The notes under the pieces are model-generated. The model was given only the letters and a program-made list of their open reading frames with translations, was not told the DNA's origin and ran no database searches. A DNA stretch of 64,000 nucleotides from Rhizobium sp. TH135 (lineage in GTDB: Bacteria > Pseudomonadota > Alphaproteobacteria > Rhizobiales > Rhizobiaceae): the NCBI RefSeq assembly GCF_002855515.1, contig NZ_PKRP01000007.1, positions 124,001 to 188,000 on the forward strand, in the 5' to 3' direction. Of the stretch, positions 1 to 8,432 are shown piece after piece (positions within the stretch are counted from its first letter, which is position 1; every line of letters starts with the position of its first letter). The position numbers and the translations under genes are program-made.

Positions 1-2
1 AA

Positions 3-179
3 TGGCAATTGTCGCGCCGGATCGAAGCAGCCCGGCAGCTTCTGGACGACGAGGCACTCAGCATCGCCGAGATCGCCGCGCAATACAGCTTCGCGGACCA
101 GGCCCATTTCACCAAGGTCTTCCGCCAGTTCACCGGCGACACCCCCGCTGCCTGGCGCAAGCGCCGCGACCGCGTTTGA
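3..179 (+). CDS. AraC-family transcriptional regulator, C-terminal fragment (partial)
   Basis: The window opens inside this gene. The 58 readable residues have the second helix-turn-helix of the AraC/XylS domain: an ALSIAEIAAQYSF helix followed by DQAHFTKVFRQFTGDTPAAWR, which is the family signature (F-x-K-x-F-R-x-x-G-x-(T/S)-P-x-x-W/Y-R). The reading frame begins at base 3 and stops at TGA 177-179. It converges with the siderophore receptor downstream. AraC regulators often control siderophore receptors, so it may act on that locus; this is inference from position. The effector domain lies outside the window. Confidence 0.85.
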   Translation, partial: WQLSRRIEAARQLLDDEALSIAEIAAQYSFADQAHFTKVFRQFTGDTPAAWRKRRDRV

Positions 180-180
180 G

Positions 181-217
181 AAAGCGCCCGGCCGGATCGG
201 ATCCGACCGAGCGCTTT
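181..217. terminator. Bidirectional hairpin terminator
   Basis: An inverted repeat with outer arms AAAGCGC (181-187) and GCGCTTT (211-217) and an inner GGATC/GATCC stem fills the 42 bases between the convergent araC fragment and the receptor gene. The short A tract on one side and T tract on the other allow termination in both directions, though both are short. Confidence 0.55.
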
Positions 218-221
218 GAGC

Positions 222-2381
222 TTACCAGGTCTGGCGGATCGTCGCGTAGATCGCGCGACCGGGGTTGTAGTAGTAGGCCCCGCCGTCATCATTGGCGATG
301 TGCTTCTCATCGAACAGGTTGCTGACATTCAGCTGGAATGTCGTGTTCTCCTTGATGTTGTAGCTGAAGGCCGCATCAAAGATCACCGCATCATCCGACT
401 TGCGAGTGTTGGCATTGTCGAAATAGTAGGAGCCGATGAAGCGCGCGCCGGCACCGAAGGTCATGTCGCCCCGTTCGCCATCTCCCTCAAGAGTGTAGGT
501 TCCCCAGAGTGAAGCCGTGTGCTTTGGAACCTGCGCAAAGCGATTACCGTCGACAGAACTCGATGTCGTGCTGGTGTCGACGATGCTCGAGTCGATGTAG
601 CCGTAGGCGGCGATCAGCTCGATGCTGGGCGTCAGTTCCATCTTGGCTTCAAGATCCAGACCGCGGTGGCGGATCTTGTCTACCGTTGCAGCAAGATAAA
701 GAGGGGCTTCATAGGTCGTAATGTTCTCAAGCGTCAGGTCGTAGATGGAGGCCGTGAACAGCGCCGGGAAGGCATCCGGGCGGTACTTGATCCCAGCTTC
801 ATACTGTTTGCCATAGGTCGGCTCATTGCCGGTGCTCGGAGGGGCAACGGATTCGGCATAGCTGACATAGGCTGCCAGCTCTTCCGTCACCTTGTAGCTC
901 AGCCCGACGCGCTTGCTCATCTCGCTATAGGTGGCGCTGGATGTGCTGCTCGTCAGACGGTTCGTCTCCTCCAGATCCAACCAGTCATTCCGCAGGCCAA
1001 CGCTCGCAGTCAGCCGATCAGAGAAGATCAGATCCTGTTGAAGGTAGATCGCCTTGGTCGACTGATCGTTAGTGCGGCTCACGGTCGGGTTGAGGGATGC
1101 CGAAGCACCGTAAACCGGGTTTTGCCAATCAATTCCTGGTGCAGTCCCACCCCAGACGGCCGGGTAGAGAGCCGAGTTGTTGGTGCTGGAGTTGATGCTG
1201 TTGTAATCCACGCCGACAAGCGTTTTGCTCTCGACCTGATCGAAGTTTGCCTCATAGAGCAAATGGGCATCGATCACGAACTGTTCGGTTCCACCGTCTC
1301 CGGCGAAGAAGATGCGATCCGCGGTCGTATCGGACGAATCCGAGGCCCCAGAGCTGTCGTAGATATAGGCAAAGCCGAACGCATTGCTCGCCTTGGAATA
1401 GCGTGCATTCGACCCGAGTGTCAGACCGTTCCCGAAGTCATGATCGAACATGACACTGTAGGTATTGCGGTTCGTGTCGTCATAATTGAAGCCCGGTTCA
1501 CCAAAGAAGCGGTCCCGGTCGAAATCGGTGAAGCGCGGATGGCCTCCACCGCTCGGGGTCGCGTTGCGATCCAGATGATCGAACACGAAGCTCAGGCTGG
1601 TCATGTCGGTTGGACGCCAGGTCAGGCCACCCATGATGAAATTCTCGTCGTTCTCCGAGAAATCATACTCGCCATCGGCGCGCTGCACCTTGCCCGTCAG
1701 GCGATAGGAGAGCGTACCGTCTTCCGTCAGGTTATCGCCGAAATCAAAGCCTGTTTCCTTGTGTGCGAACGACCCCGTGGTCGCATAAACCTCGCCGAAG
1801 CGCTCGCTGCGCGGTGTCTTGGTAACGTAATTGATGGCGCCGCCGGGATCCGAAACGCCGTAACCTGTTGAATTGGCCCCCTTCAGCACGTCGAGCCGCT
1901 CGAAGGCGTAAGGCTCTTCCTTCAAGCCACTCCATGTTCTGCCGACCATGAGGCCGTCACGATAGGTGAAAGGTGTAAAACCGCGGATCTTGACGTAGTC
2001 GAAGCGGTCGTCCGAGCCGTAATAGTCGGTCACGACGCCGGCCGTATACTGCACGGCCTTCTCGACGGTATCAGCAGCGCGCTGCTCGAGCTCCTTCGAC
2101 GTGATGACGGAAACGGTCGCAGGCGTGGTCAGGATCTCGCCTGGCATCTTGCCGACGGCAGTCGTCTCGTTCGCAACGATCGTCTTCGAGTCGTCGTCAG
2201 CCTTGCCGGCGTCTTCCACAGTGATCGTCTGCAGCACGGTAGAGCCTGCATCGGCCTCTGCATCCTGCGCCTGAGACCGGATAGGCGCAAACGCGACGAG
2301 CGCGGTGCAGCCGAAGAGGATCGCCGTGCGATAGCGGATGGAAGCCTTTGCGCCGGAACCGGTTATCTTGGTCGTGACCAT
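222..2381 (-). CDS. TonB-dependent ferric-siderophore outer-membrane receptor
   Basis: A 719-residue outer-membrane receptor. The start is set at ATG 2381, preceded by GGAAAG at good spacing; an upstream in-frame ATG at 2426 has no comparable site. A signal peptide ends near SQAQDAEA, followed by a TonB-box-like stretch (TITVEDAG), a plug domain with PATVSVITSKELE and the GGAINYVTKTPRSE segment typical of siderophore receptors, and a beta barrel ending in an aromatic residue (RQTW), as usual for BamA-dependent barrels. Family knowledge: ferrichrome/hydroxamate-type (FhuA/FpvA-like) receptors powered by TonB-ExbBD. It is divergent from the uptake operon starting at 2652, which should carry the siderophore across the inner membrane. 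The ligand cannot be told from the sequence. Confidence 0.93.
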   Translation of the reverse strand: MVTTKITGSGAKASIRYRTAILFGCTALVAFAPIRSQAQDAEADAGSTVLQTITVEDAGKADDDSKTIVANETTAVGKMPGEILTTPATVSVITSKELEQRAADTVEKAVQYTAGVVTDYYGSDDRFDYVKIRGFTPFTYRDGLMVGRTWSGLKEEPYAFERLDVLKGANSTGYGVSDPGGAINYVTKTPRSERFGEVYATTGSFAHKETGFDFGDNLTEDGTLSYRLTGKVQRADGEYDFSENDENFIMGGLTWRPTDMTSLSFVFDHLDRNATPSGGGHPRFTDFDRDRFFGEPGFNYDDTNRNTYSVMFDHDFGNGLTLGSNARYSKASNAFGFAYIYDSSGASDSSDTTADRIFFAGDGGTEQFVIDAHLLYEANFDQVESKTLVGVDYNSINSSTNNSALYPAVWGGTAPGIDWQNPVYGASASLNPTVSRTNDQSTKAIYLQQDLIFSDRLTASVGLRNDWLDLEETNRLTSSTSSATYSEMSKRVGLSYKVTEELAAYVSYAESVAPPSTGNEPTYGKQYEAGIKYRPDAFPALFTASIYDLTLENITTYEAPLYLAATVDKIRHRGLDLEAKMELTPSIELIAAYGYIDSSIVDTSTTSSSVDGNRFAQVPKHTASLWGTYTLEGDGERGDMTFGAGARFIGSYYFDNANTRKSDDAVIFDAAFSYNIKENTTFQLNVSNLFDEKHIANDDGGAYYYNPGRAIYATIRQTW

Positions 2382-2495
2382 GTTTCTTTCCAATAAATGT
2401 GCCCCACTGATCAACCGGCTGTCCATTCACCTCGATGTCGATCGGCTCCCTCCAGCGCGCAATCGTATCCGTACAATCCGGTTTGCCCCCTTTAA

Positions 2496-2514
2496 CTGGA
2501 GAATTCAAATCCAG
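2496..2514. promoter_or_regulatory. Dyad in the divergent siderophore promoter region
   Basis: CTGGA-N9-TCCAG forms a 19-base dyad between the receptor (start 2381) and the binding-protein gene (start 2652). It could be an operator for the receptor promoter. No named iron-regulator consensus is matched exactly. Confidence 0.3.
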
Positions 2515-2600
2515 TATTGTAACTTTTTCGGCTTTGTAGGATTCCCCGGAAAATCCAAGGGCTCGAGTGAGAGCGTGCATCTTGGCGCTTGACGTTCTAG

Positions 2601-2625
2601 CTTGAAGCTGAGACGGACATTCAAG
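2601..2625. promoter_or_regulatory. Candidate iron-responsive operator (RirA-type TGA-N9-TCA)
   Basis: A dyad CTTGAA-N13-TTCAAG spans 2601-2625 and contains TGA-N9-TCA at 2609-2623, the core reported for the iron-responsive (IRO) motif bound by RirA in rhizobia. It lies 27 bases upstream of the binding-protein start, where a repressor would block transcription of the uptake operon. The core is short and such a match can occur by chance. Confidence 0.4.
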
Positions 2626-2651
2626 TTTTAGACCATAGAGGGAGCCGTCCC

Positions 2652-3650
2652 ATGCGCATCAGCGCGCGCCAACTCGCCCTCCTGCCAATCCTGATTCTCC
2701 AGGGCCTGATGGGCATCCCGGCCTCGGCCGAGGACAAGCCAGCCTTTCCGGTCGAAATCACACACGCCTTCGGGACCACCGTCATCAGCGAGAAGCCGGT
2801 CCGTGTGGCAACCGTCGCCTGGGCCAATCACGAGGTGCCGCTCGCGCTCGGCATCGTGCCCGCGGGCATGGCGGCCGCCAATTTCGGCGATGACGATGGT
2901 GACGGTGTCCTGCCCTGGGTCGCAGAGCGCCTGAAGGAACTAGGGGCCGAGACGCCGGCTCTGTTCGACGAAGGCGATGGCATCGATTTCGAGGCGGTTG
3001 CGGCCACGGAACCGGATGTCATCCTCGCCGCCTATTCCGGCCTGAGCCAGGCCGAATACGACACCCTCAGCCAGATCGCGCCGGTTGTCGCCTACCCGCA
3101 AGCCCCTTGGTCGACGGACTGGCGCGAGACGATCCGCATGAACAGCGCAGGCCTTGGCATGAGCGGTGAAGGCGAGGCCTTGATCACAAACATCGAAGGC
3201 GAAATCGCTGCCGAAGTGGCGAAATATCCCGAACTCAGGGGAAAGACGGCCATGTTCGTCACGCATCTCGATGCGAGCGACCTCAGTCTGGTCAATTTCT
3301 ACACCACCCAGGACACCCGCGTCCGCTTCTTTCAGGACCTTGGCCTTGCCATGCCGAAGAGCGTAACCCGTGCATCATCGACCGGGAGCTTTGCCGGCTC
3401 GATCAGCGCGGAGCGGGTCGACGATTTCAACGATGTCGACATTCTGGTCACCTATGGTGATCAAACCCTGCTTGAGGCGATGAAGGCCAATCCGCTCCTG
3501 GCCCACATGCCGGCCGTCCGCCGGGAAGCCATTGTTCTGCTCGGACGCGATCCGGTCGGCACCGCTGCCAACCCGACACCCCTGTCGGTCACTTGGGTTC
3601 TGCCGGACTATGTGCGCCTGCTCGCCGAGGCGGCCCGGAAGACCGAATGA
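2652..3650 (+). CDS. Iron-siderophore ABC transporter periplasmic binding protein (FepB/FhuD-like)
   Basis: A 332-residue class III periplasmic binding protein. The start at ATG 2652 follows GAGGGAG and begins a signal peptide (hydrophobic LALLPILILQGLMGIPASAE). The mature part begins with the family pattern PVEITHAFGTTVISEKPVRVATVAWANHE and contains the EPDVILAAYSGLS segment characteristic of iron-siderophore binding proteins. It hands siderophore to the permeases encoded next, with which it overlaps by ATGA. It is the first gene of a five-gene operon divergent from the TonB receptor. Confidence 0.93.
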   Translation: MRISARQLALLPILILQGLMGIPASAEDKPAFPVEITHAFGTTVISEKPVRVATVAWANHEVPLALGIVPAGMAAANFGDDDGDGVLPWVAERLKELGAETPALFDEGDGIDFEAVAATEPDVILAAYSGLSQAEYDTLSQIAPVVAYPQAPWSTDWRETIRMNSAGLGMSGEGEALITNIEGEIAAEVAKYPELRGKTAMFVTHLDASDLSLVNFYTTQDTRVRFFQDLGLAMPKSVTRASSTGSFAGSISAERVDDFNDVDILVTYGDQTLLEAMKANPLLAHMPAVRREAIVLLGRDPVGTAANPTPLSVTWVLPDYVRLLAEAARKTE

Positions 3651-4690
3651 GCACTGCGAAGACCCCTGCTGCCCCACCGACCTTTTCGCGCGCCGAAGCA
3701 GCCGGAAGCCGCCTCCTGTGGCTGCTGGCTGTTTTCGCCGTCGCAATCGCCCTTGCCTTCGCTTCGCTCATGATCGGCACCCGAGATGTGCCCCTGTCCG
3801 AGGTCCTTGCAGCACTTCGGGGAGATAGCCTGACGATTGCCCAGGCCGCCGTATCGGCCCGCATTCCGCGAACGGCGCTCGCCCTCCTCGCTGGCGCAGC
3901 TTTGGGACTGGCCGGCGCCGTGATGCAGGGCGTCACCCGCAACCCGCTGGCCGATCCCGGCATTCTCGGCGTCAATATCGGCGCATCGCTCGCCGTCGTC
4001 ATCGCGGTCGCGTGGTTCGGCATCAGTTCCTCCCAGGCCTTCGTCTGGGCCGCGATATCAGGCGCTGGCACGACTGCCGTCTTCGTCTATCTCATCGCCT
4101 CCCTCGGCCGCGGCGGCGCGACCCCGCTCAAGCTCGCCCTTGCGGGCGCGGCAACCTCCATCGCCTTTTCGTCGCTGGTCATCGCCGTCGTCCTGCCACG
4201 CGCAGACATCGCAGGCGGCATCCGTTCCTGGCAGATCGGTGGCGTCGGCGGCGCCACCTTCGAGCGCATGCTGCCGGTGCTCGCCTTCTTCGCAGTCGGC
4301 TTCCTCATCTGCCTCCTCTCCGCACGCCGCCTGAACTCGCTTGCCCTGGGCGACGAGCTGGCGGCAGGGCTCGGCGAACGCGTGGCTTTCGCACGGGCCA
4401 GCGCCACCCTGGGCGCGATCCTGCTTTGCGGCGCAACGACTGCGCTATGCGGTCCGATCGGCTTTGTCGGCCTCGTCGTGCCGCATGCCTGTCGTCTTCT
4501 GGTCGGCCCCGATCATCGCTGGCTGCTGCCGTTTTCGGCCCTCGGTGGCGCAGCCCTGCTCACCGCCAGCGACATCGCCGGCCGAATCGCCGCGCGCCCC
4601 TCCGAACTGGATGTCGGCATTGTCACGGCCCTGATAGGCGGACCCTTCTTCATCTCCATCGTGCGCCGCCAGAAGGTGAGAGATCTGTGA
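3647..4690 (+). CDS. FecCD-family siderophore ABC permease, subunit 1
   Basis: A 347-residue polytopic inner-membrane protein. The start is ATG 3647, overlapping the previous stop as ATGA, rather than the longer frame open from 3593. It has the FecCD features: RIPRTALALLAGAALGLAGAVMQGVTRNPLADPGILGVNIGAS near residues 75-120, and the C-terminal GPIGFVGLVVPHACRLLVGPDHR loop that docks the ATPase. It pairs with the next gene to form the heterodimeric BtuC-like channel. Confidence 0.93.
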   Translation: MSTAKTPAAPPTFSRAEAAGSRLLWLLAVFAVAIALAFASLMIGTRDVPLSEVLAALRGDSLTIAQAAVSARIPRTALALLAGAALGLAGAVMQGVTRNPLADPGILGVNIGASLAVVIAVAWFGISSSQAFVWAAISGAGTTAVFVYLIASLGRGGATPLKLALAGAATSIAFSSLVIAVVLPRADIAGGIRSWQIGGVGGATFERMLPVLAFFAVGFLICLLSARRLNSLALGDELAAGLGERVAFARASATLGAILLCGATTALCGPIGFVGLVVPHACRLLVGPDHRWLLPFSALGGAALLTASDIAGRIAARPSELDVGIVTALIGGPFFISIVRRQKVRDL

Positions 4691-5748
4691 CCACAGCCTC
4701 GATCGCATATGCATCTCACTCCCACTCGACAGCACGGTTCGCGGCATCGCGCCGACGCGACCAACGCAAGCGGCGCCTTATGCTCGGTGGAATGGTCCTG
4801 ATCATCCTCGCGATCTTCGTTGCGACACTGATGATCGGTCGATCCGTCACACCGCCTGGTGACGTGTTCCGTGTTCTCCTTGGCGGGGCAGTCCCGGGCG
4901 CCAGCTTCACCGTTGGCCAGTTGCGGCTTCCCCGGGCGCTGATGGGTCTGGCAGCCGGCATGAGCTTCGGGCTTGCCGGGGCAGCGTTCCAGACCATGCT
5001 GCGCAATCCACTGGCGAGCCCTGACATCATCGGCATCAGTTCAGGCGCCAGCGCCGCAGCCGTCTTTGCAATCGTCGTCCTGTCGATGAGCGGTCCCGCC
5101 GTTTCCGTGCTGGCGATCGCGGCCGGCCTCGGTGTGGCGATCCTCGTCTACGGCCTTTCGGTAAGGGACGGTGTCGCCGGCCCGCGCCTCATCCTGGTCG
5201 GCATCGGCCTCTCCGCCATGCTGGAAAGCCTCATCGCCTATATGCTCGCCCGCGCCCCCGGCTTCACCCTGCAGGAGGCCATGCGCTGGCTGACCGGAAG
5301 CCTCAACGGCGCACAGATCCAACAGGTCGCGCCGCTGCTCCTGTCGCTGGTCGTCTTCGGCGGCATCCTGCTTGCTAGAGCCCGGGACCTCGAAGCGATC
5401 AGGGCCGGCGAGGATGTTGCAGCAGCACTCGGCGTGAATGTCGGCCTGACCAGGATCCTCGTCATCGTCTCCGCTGTCGGCCTGATCGCAACCGCAACCG
5501 CCGTTACCGGCCCGATCGCCTTCGTCGCCTTTCTCGCCGGTCCGATTACGGCCCGCACCATTGGCAGGCGTGGATCGATCCTCTTGCCGGCAGCCCTTGT
5601 CGGCGCGGGCCTTGTCCTGATCGGTGATCTCGTCGGTCAGTTCCTCCTGCCCGGCCGCTACCCCGTCGGCGTGGTCACCGGCGCCCTCGGCGCGCCTTAC
5701 CTCATTCTGCTGATCATCAGCGTCAATCGCACGGGAGGAACGGCGTGA
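4687..5748 (+). CDS. FecCD-family siderophore ABC permease, subunit 2
   Basis: A 353-residue permease. The GTG start at 4687 overlaps the preceding stop as GTGA; the frame is open much further upstream but that part is a shadow of the first permease. A basic N-terminal tail (RRRDQRKRR) precedes the first membrane helix. It has the family segments LRLPRALMGLAAGMSFGLAGAAFQTMLRNPLASPDIIGISSGAS and GPIAFVAFLAGPITARTIG. It forms the second half of the translocation channel. Confidence 0.93.
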   Translation: MTTASIAYASHSHSTARFAASRRRDQRKRRLMLGGMVLIILAIFVATLMIGRSVTPPGDVFRVLLGGAVPGASFTVGQLRLPRALMGLAAGMSFGLAGAAFQTMLRNPLASPDIIGISSGASAAAVFAIVVLSMSGPAVSVLAIAAGLGVAILVYGLSVRDGVAGPRLILVGIGLSAMLESLIAYMLARAPGFTLQEAMRWLTGSLNGAQIQQVAPLLLSLVVFGGILLARARDLEAIRAGEDVAAALGVNVGLTRILVIVSAVGLIATATAVTGPIAFVAFLAGPITARTIGRRGSILLPAALVGAGLVLIGDLVGQFLLPGRYPVGVVTGALGAPYLILLIISVNRTGGTA

Positions 5749-6566
5749 CCGATACACGTCTCGAAGCCCTCAAGCTGTCAGCCGGCTACGGAAAACAGCT
5801 GGTGCTGGAGGATCTCGACCTCCAAATACCAACCGGCAAGATCACGGCCATCGTCGGCGCCAATGCCTGCGGCAAGTCCACATTGCTGAAGGCCATGTCG
5901 CGACTGATTGCACCGCGAAACGGCCAGGTCTTTCTCGACGGACAGGCGATCCACCGGTTGCCAACGCGCGAACTCGCGCGCAAGCTGGGCGTCTTGCCGC
6001 AATCTCCCGTCACCCCTGAGGGCATCTCGGTCGGAGATCTCGTCAGCCGCGGCCGTCACCCCCATCACGGCCTATTTGCCCGCTGGACCAGCGCCGACGA
6101 TGAGGCAGTGGCCTCTGCGCTTGAAGCGACACAGACCCTGGCTCTGGCCGACCGCCCGGTCGACGAACTCTCGGGCGGACAACGCCAGCGCGTCTGGATC
6201 GCCATGGCGCTGGCGCAGGAAACCGAGATCCTGCTGCTCGACGAACCCACGACCTTCCTCGACATCAACCATCAGGTCGAGGTTCTCGATCTGATGACCG
6301 ATCTCAACCACAGACGCGGCACCACGATCGTCATGGTGCTTCACGACCTGAACCTCGCCGCGCGCTATGCCGATCACCTCGTCGCCATGCTGGCCGGCCG
6401 ACCGCATCTGACCGGGGCACCAGAACTCGTGTTGAGCGAAAGCATGGTGCGCGATGTCTTCGGCATCGAAAGCCGCATCATGATCGATCCCACCTCGCAA
6501 CGCCCGATGATGCTGCCCATCGGCCGTCATCATGCACGCCAAGAACAACCCGCACCCGGAGTCTGA
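5745..6566 (+). CDS. Iron-siderophore ABC transporter ATP-binding protein (FepC/FhuC-like)
   Basis: A 273-residue ATPase. The GTG start at 5745 overlaps the previous gene (GTGA). Walker A is GANACGKST (about residues 38-46), the ABC signature LSGGQRQR follows, then Walker B ILLLDEPT with DINHQ, and the switch histidine in MVLHDLNLAARYAD. The GVLPQSP segment and the D-I-N-H-Q-V-E-V after Walker B are typical of the FecE/FepC group. It powers the two FecCD permeases. Confidence 0.95.
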   Translation: MTDTRLEALKLSAGYGKQLVLEDLDLQIPTGKITAIVGANACGKSTLLKAMSRLIAPRNGQVFLDGQAIHRLPTRELARKLGVLPQSPVTPEGISVGDLVSRGRHPHHGLFARWTSADDEAVASALEATQTLALADRPVDELSGGQRQRVWIAMALAQETEILLLDEPTTFLDINHQVEVLDLMTDLNHRRGTTIVMVLHDLNLAARYADHLVAMLAGRPHLTGAPELVLSESMVRDVFGIESRIMIDPTSQRPMMLPIGRHHARQEQPAPGV

Positions 6567-6569
6567 ACC

Positions 6570-7643
6570 ATGAACGCTTCCCATTCCTTCGAGCTGTCCG
6601 GCATTGCGCGCCCGGTTAACGTGGAAGTCATGCTGGACGAGATCTGCGAGCACTTTGTCGAACATGCCGAAGTCTCCCGCACCGAGGACAAGGCCGTGTT
6701 CACCTCGTCCCACGCGATGATCGAGCTGCTGACAAAACGGGATCATCTCGAAATCCGCATTGCCTGCGGCAGCGACGAGGAGCTGGAATCAACCCGAACC
6801 ATGTTTGCCGAACACCTCTATTATTTTGCTGGCGAAGAGCCCTTTTCGCTCGATTGGTCGAAGCCTGCGCCCAAGGTAAAGCCGGCAAACCTCCAGGAAG
6901 CCGTGGTCATCTCGACATCGGAAGTAACGCCCAGAATGCTGCGGGTCACCCTGGCGCCTGAGGATATGACACCCTTCATCGACGGTGACATCCACGTCCG
7001 GCTGCTGGTGCCCCAAGGGGCCCGCCCACCGGTCTGGCCAACGCTGCGGGCAGATGGGCGCATCGACTGGCCAAAGGGCGAGGACAAGCTCTTGGTCCGC
7101 GTCTACACGATCCGCTCCGTGGATGAAGACAAAGGTCAGATCACCCTCGATATCTTCCAGCATCCGGCTAAGGGCATCATCACGCCGGGTGCCGACTTCG
7201 CGCGCGACACCCTGCCGGGTACCCGCGTCGGGATCATGGGACCGGGTGGTGGCGGCCTGCCGCAGGCAGACCGCATCCTCTTTGCCGGCGACGAAACCGC
7301 TCTTCCCGCGATCGCCCGCATGATCGAAGAAGCTTCTCCCGAGACCGAGATCAAGGCCATCATCGAGGTGGAGGATGAGGCCGAGGAGCAACCGATCTCC
7401 AGCAAGGCCCGCATCTCGATCGAATGGCTGCACCGCTCATCCCGTTCGGAAGGAACCACAAGCCTGCTTGCCGAGCGCACCAAGGCGGCAATCGACAACA
7501 TGGAAGCCGGCACCTTCGTCTGGTTTGCCGCAGAGAAGTCGGTCATGCGCAACGTGAAGGCATACCTGGCGGCGCGTGGCCACGACCGCAAACGACAATA
7601 TGCGGCCTGGTATTGGGAAGAAGGAAAACACGCCGACGACTGA
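6570..7643 (+). CDS. Siderophore-interacting protein with N-terminal DUF2218 domain
   Basis: A 357-residue two-domain protein. The first ~95 residues match the DUF2218 fold family (EICEHFVEHAEVSRTEDKAVF...HLYYFAGEEPF), and the rest is a ViuB-type siderophore-interacting FAD/NAD(P)H oxidoreductase: RVYTIRSVD for flavin binding, GPGGGG, LFAGDETALPAIARMIE, and the C-terminal YWEEGKHADD typical of the SIP family. Such enzymes reduce Fe(III)-siderophores in the cytosol to release iron. It is last in the uptake operon, four bases after the ATPase gene. Confidence 0.93.
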   Translation: MNASHSFELSGIARPVNVEVMLDEICEHFVEHAEVSRTEDKAVFTSSHAMIELLTKRDHLEIRIACGSDEELESTRTMFAEHLYYFAGEEPFSLDWSKPAPKVKPANLQEAVVISTSEVTPRMLRVTLAPEDMTPFIDGDIHVRLLVPQGARPPVWPTLRADGRIDWPKGEDKLLVRVYTIRSVDEDKGQITLDIFQHPAKGIITPGADFARDTLPGTRVGIMGPGGGGLPQADRILFAGDETALPAIARMIEEASPETEIKAIIEVEDEAEEQPISSKARISIEWLHRSSRSEGTTSLLAERTKAAIDNMEAGTFVWFAAEKSVMRNVKAYLAARGHDRKRQYAAWYWEEGKHADD

Positions 7644-7678
7644 GGTGCGGTCTGGGCAGATCCGCTTAAGCCTAGAAT

Positions 7679-8302
7679 TCAGCCTGGCCTATGACGAGAC
7701 AGGAAGCGATCGATCTCACGCTGCTCTGGCCCCGTACCCGTGAAGATCGCGACATATTCCGGAATGCGCTTGAGACGAAGCTCGAGCTCCTCCTCGGTCT
7801 GCATCGAGATATAGCCAATCTGAACGAGATAGAGGGTTCTGGCCCTGACATCCGCGGCAACCGGCTCATGACCAAAGCGCTCGAACATGCGTCCGAGCGC
7901 TTCCAGCCGCGCATTGTCCGCGGCCTGCACCTCACCGAGGATCTCCTCTGATTGCAGCGCCCAACTGCGGATCGCAAATTCGAACTTAGAATCGAAGAGG
8001 GCCGTGTCCAGCCAGCAATCGAAGACATTGAGGGTCGCTTCCGCAATGCTCTCGGCGTAGGCCTCGGCCCGGCGCACGAGATTGCCGGTATTCTTGTCCC
8101 GCCATCTGGCGATCAGTGCCGCCAGCAGTTCCTCGCGATCCCTAAAGAACCAGTAGAAACTGGTGCGCGAGAGCTTCAGCTTCTTGGCAAGCGGCAGGAT
8201 CTTGACCGCATCGACACCCCCTTCGAGCAGAGCGTCATAGGCGGCCTCCAGCCACCCATCCATCGATCCACGCCAGCCGGTGTCGCTTGAAGTCTCGTCC
8301 AT
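7679..8302 (-). CDS. TetR-family transcriptional regulator
   Basis: A 207-residue regulator with an N-terminal TetR helix-turn-helix (AAYDALLEGGVDAVKILPLAKKLKLSRTSFYWFFRDREELLAALIARW, residues ~22-68) and a helical ligand domain. The start at 8302 has AGGAGAAGGAC upstream. It is divergent from the old-yellow-enzyme gene at 8433, and the 130-base gap holds a promoter overlapped by paired TGTACA repeats, so local control of that gene is likely. The W in SFYWFF is a common variant in TetR proteins of alphaproteobacteria. Ligand unknown. Confidence 0.9.
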   Translation of the reverse strand: MDETSSDTGWRGSMDGWLEAAYDALLEGGVDAVKILPLAKKLKLSRTSFYWFFRDREELLAALIARWRDKNTGNLVRRAEAYAESIAEATLNVFDCWLDTALFDSKFEFAIRSWALQSEEILGEVQAADNARLEALGRMFERFGHEPVAADVRARTLYLVQIGYISMQTEEELELRLKRIPEYVAIFTGTGPEQREIDRFLSRHRPG

Positions 8303-8354
8303 GTCCTTCTCCTAGAGCAGCCCGACAGGCTTCGCAACGCCGCACATCATCAAT

Positions 8355-8404
8355 TGTACACTGCCGTCTTCAAAATTGACACAAGTGTACATTTGAGATT
8401 AGCA
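8355..8404 (+). promoter_or_regulatory. Promoter with paired TGTACACT/AGTGTACA operator for the demethylase gene
   Basis: A sigma-70-type promoter reads TTGACA (8376-8381), 17-base spacer, TTAGCA (8399-8404). Inverted repeats TGTACACT (8355-8362) and AGTGTACA (8384-8391) lie just upstream of -35 and inside the spacer. Each contains the palindrome TGTACA. The layout suits repression by the divergent TetR protein. Confidence 0.6.
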
Positions 8405-8432
8405 TCGCACACCATTCAGAATGGAGCGCGCC

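Noticed and set aside
519..1871. 450-codon + strand open frame opposite the siderophore receptor
   Set aside because: Shadow of the receptor gene caused by GC-rich codon use; the receptor has signal peptide, plug and barrel motifs and this frame has none.
7647..7665. Possible terminator after the siderophore-interacting gene
   Set aside because: The GCGGTCT/AGATCCGC hairpin has a bulge and no U tract; support is too weak to list.
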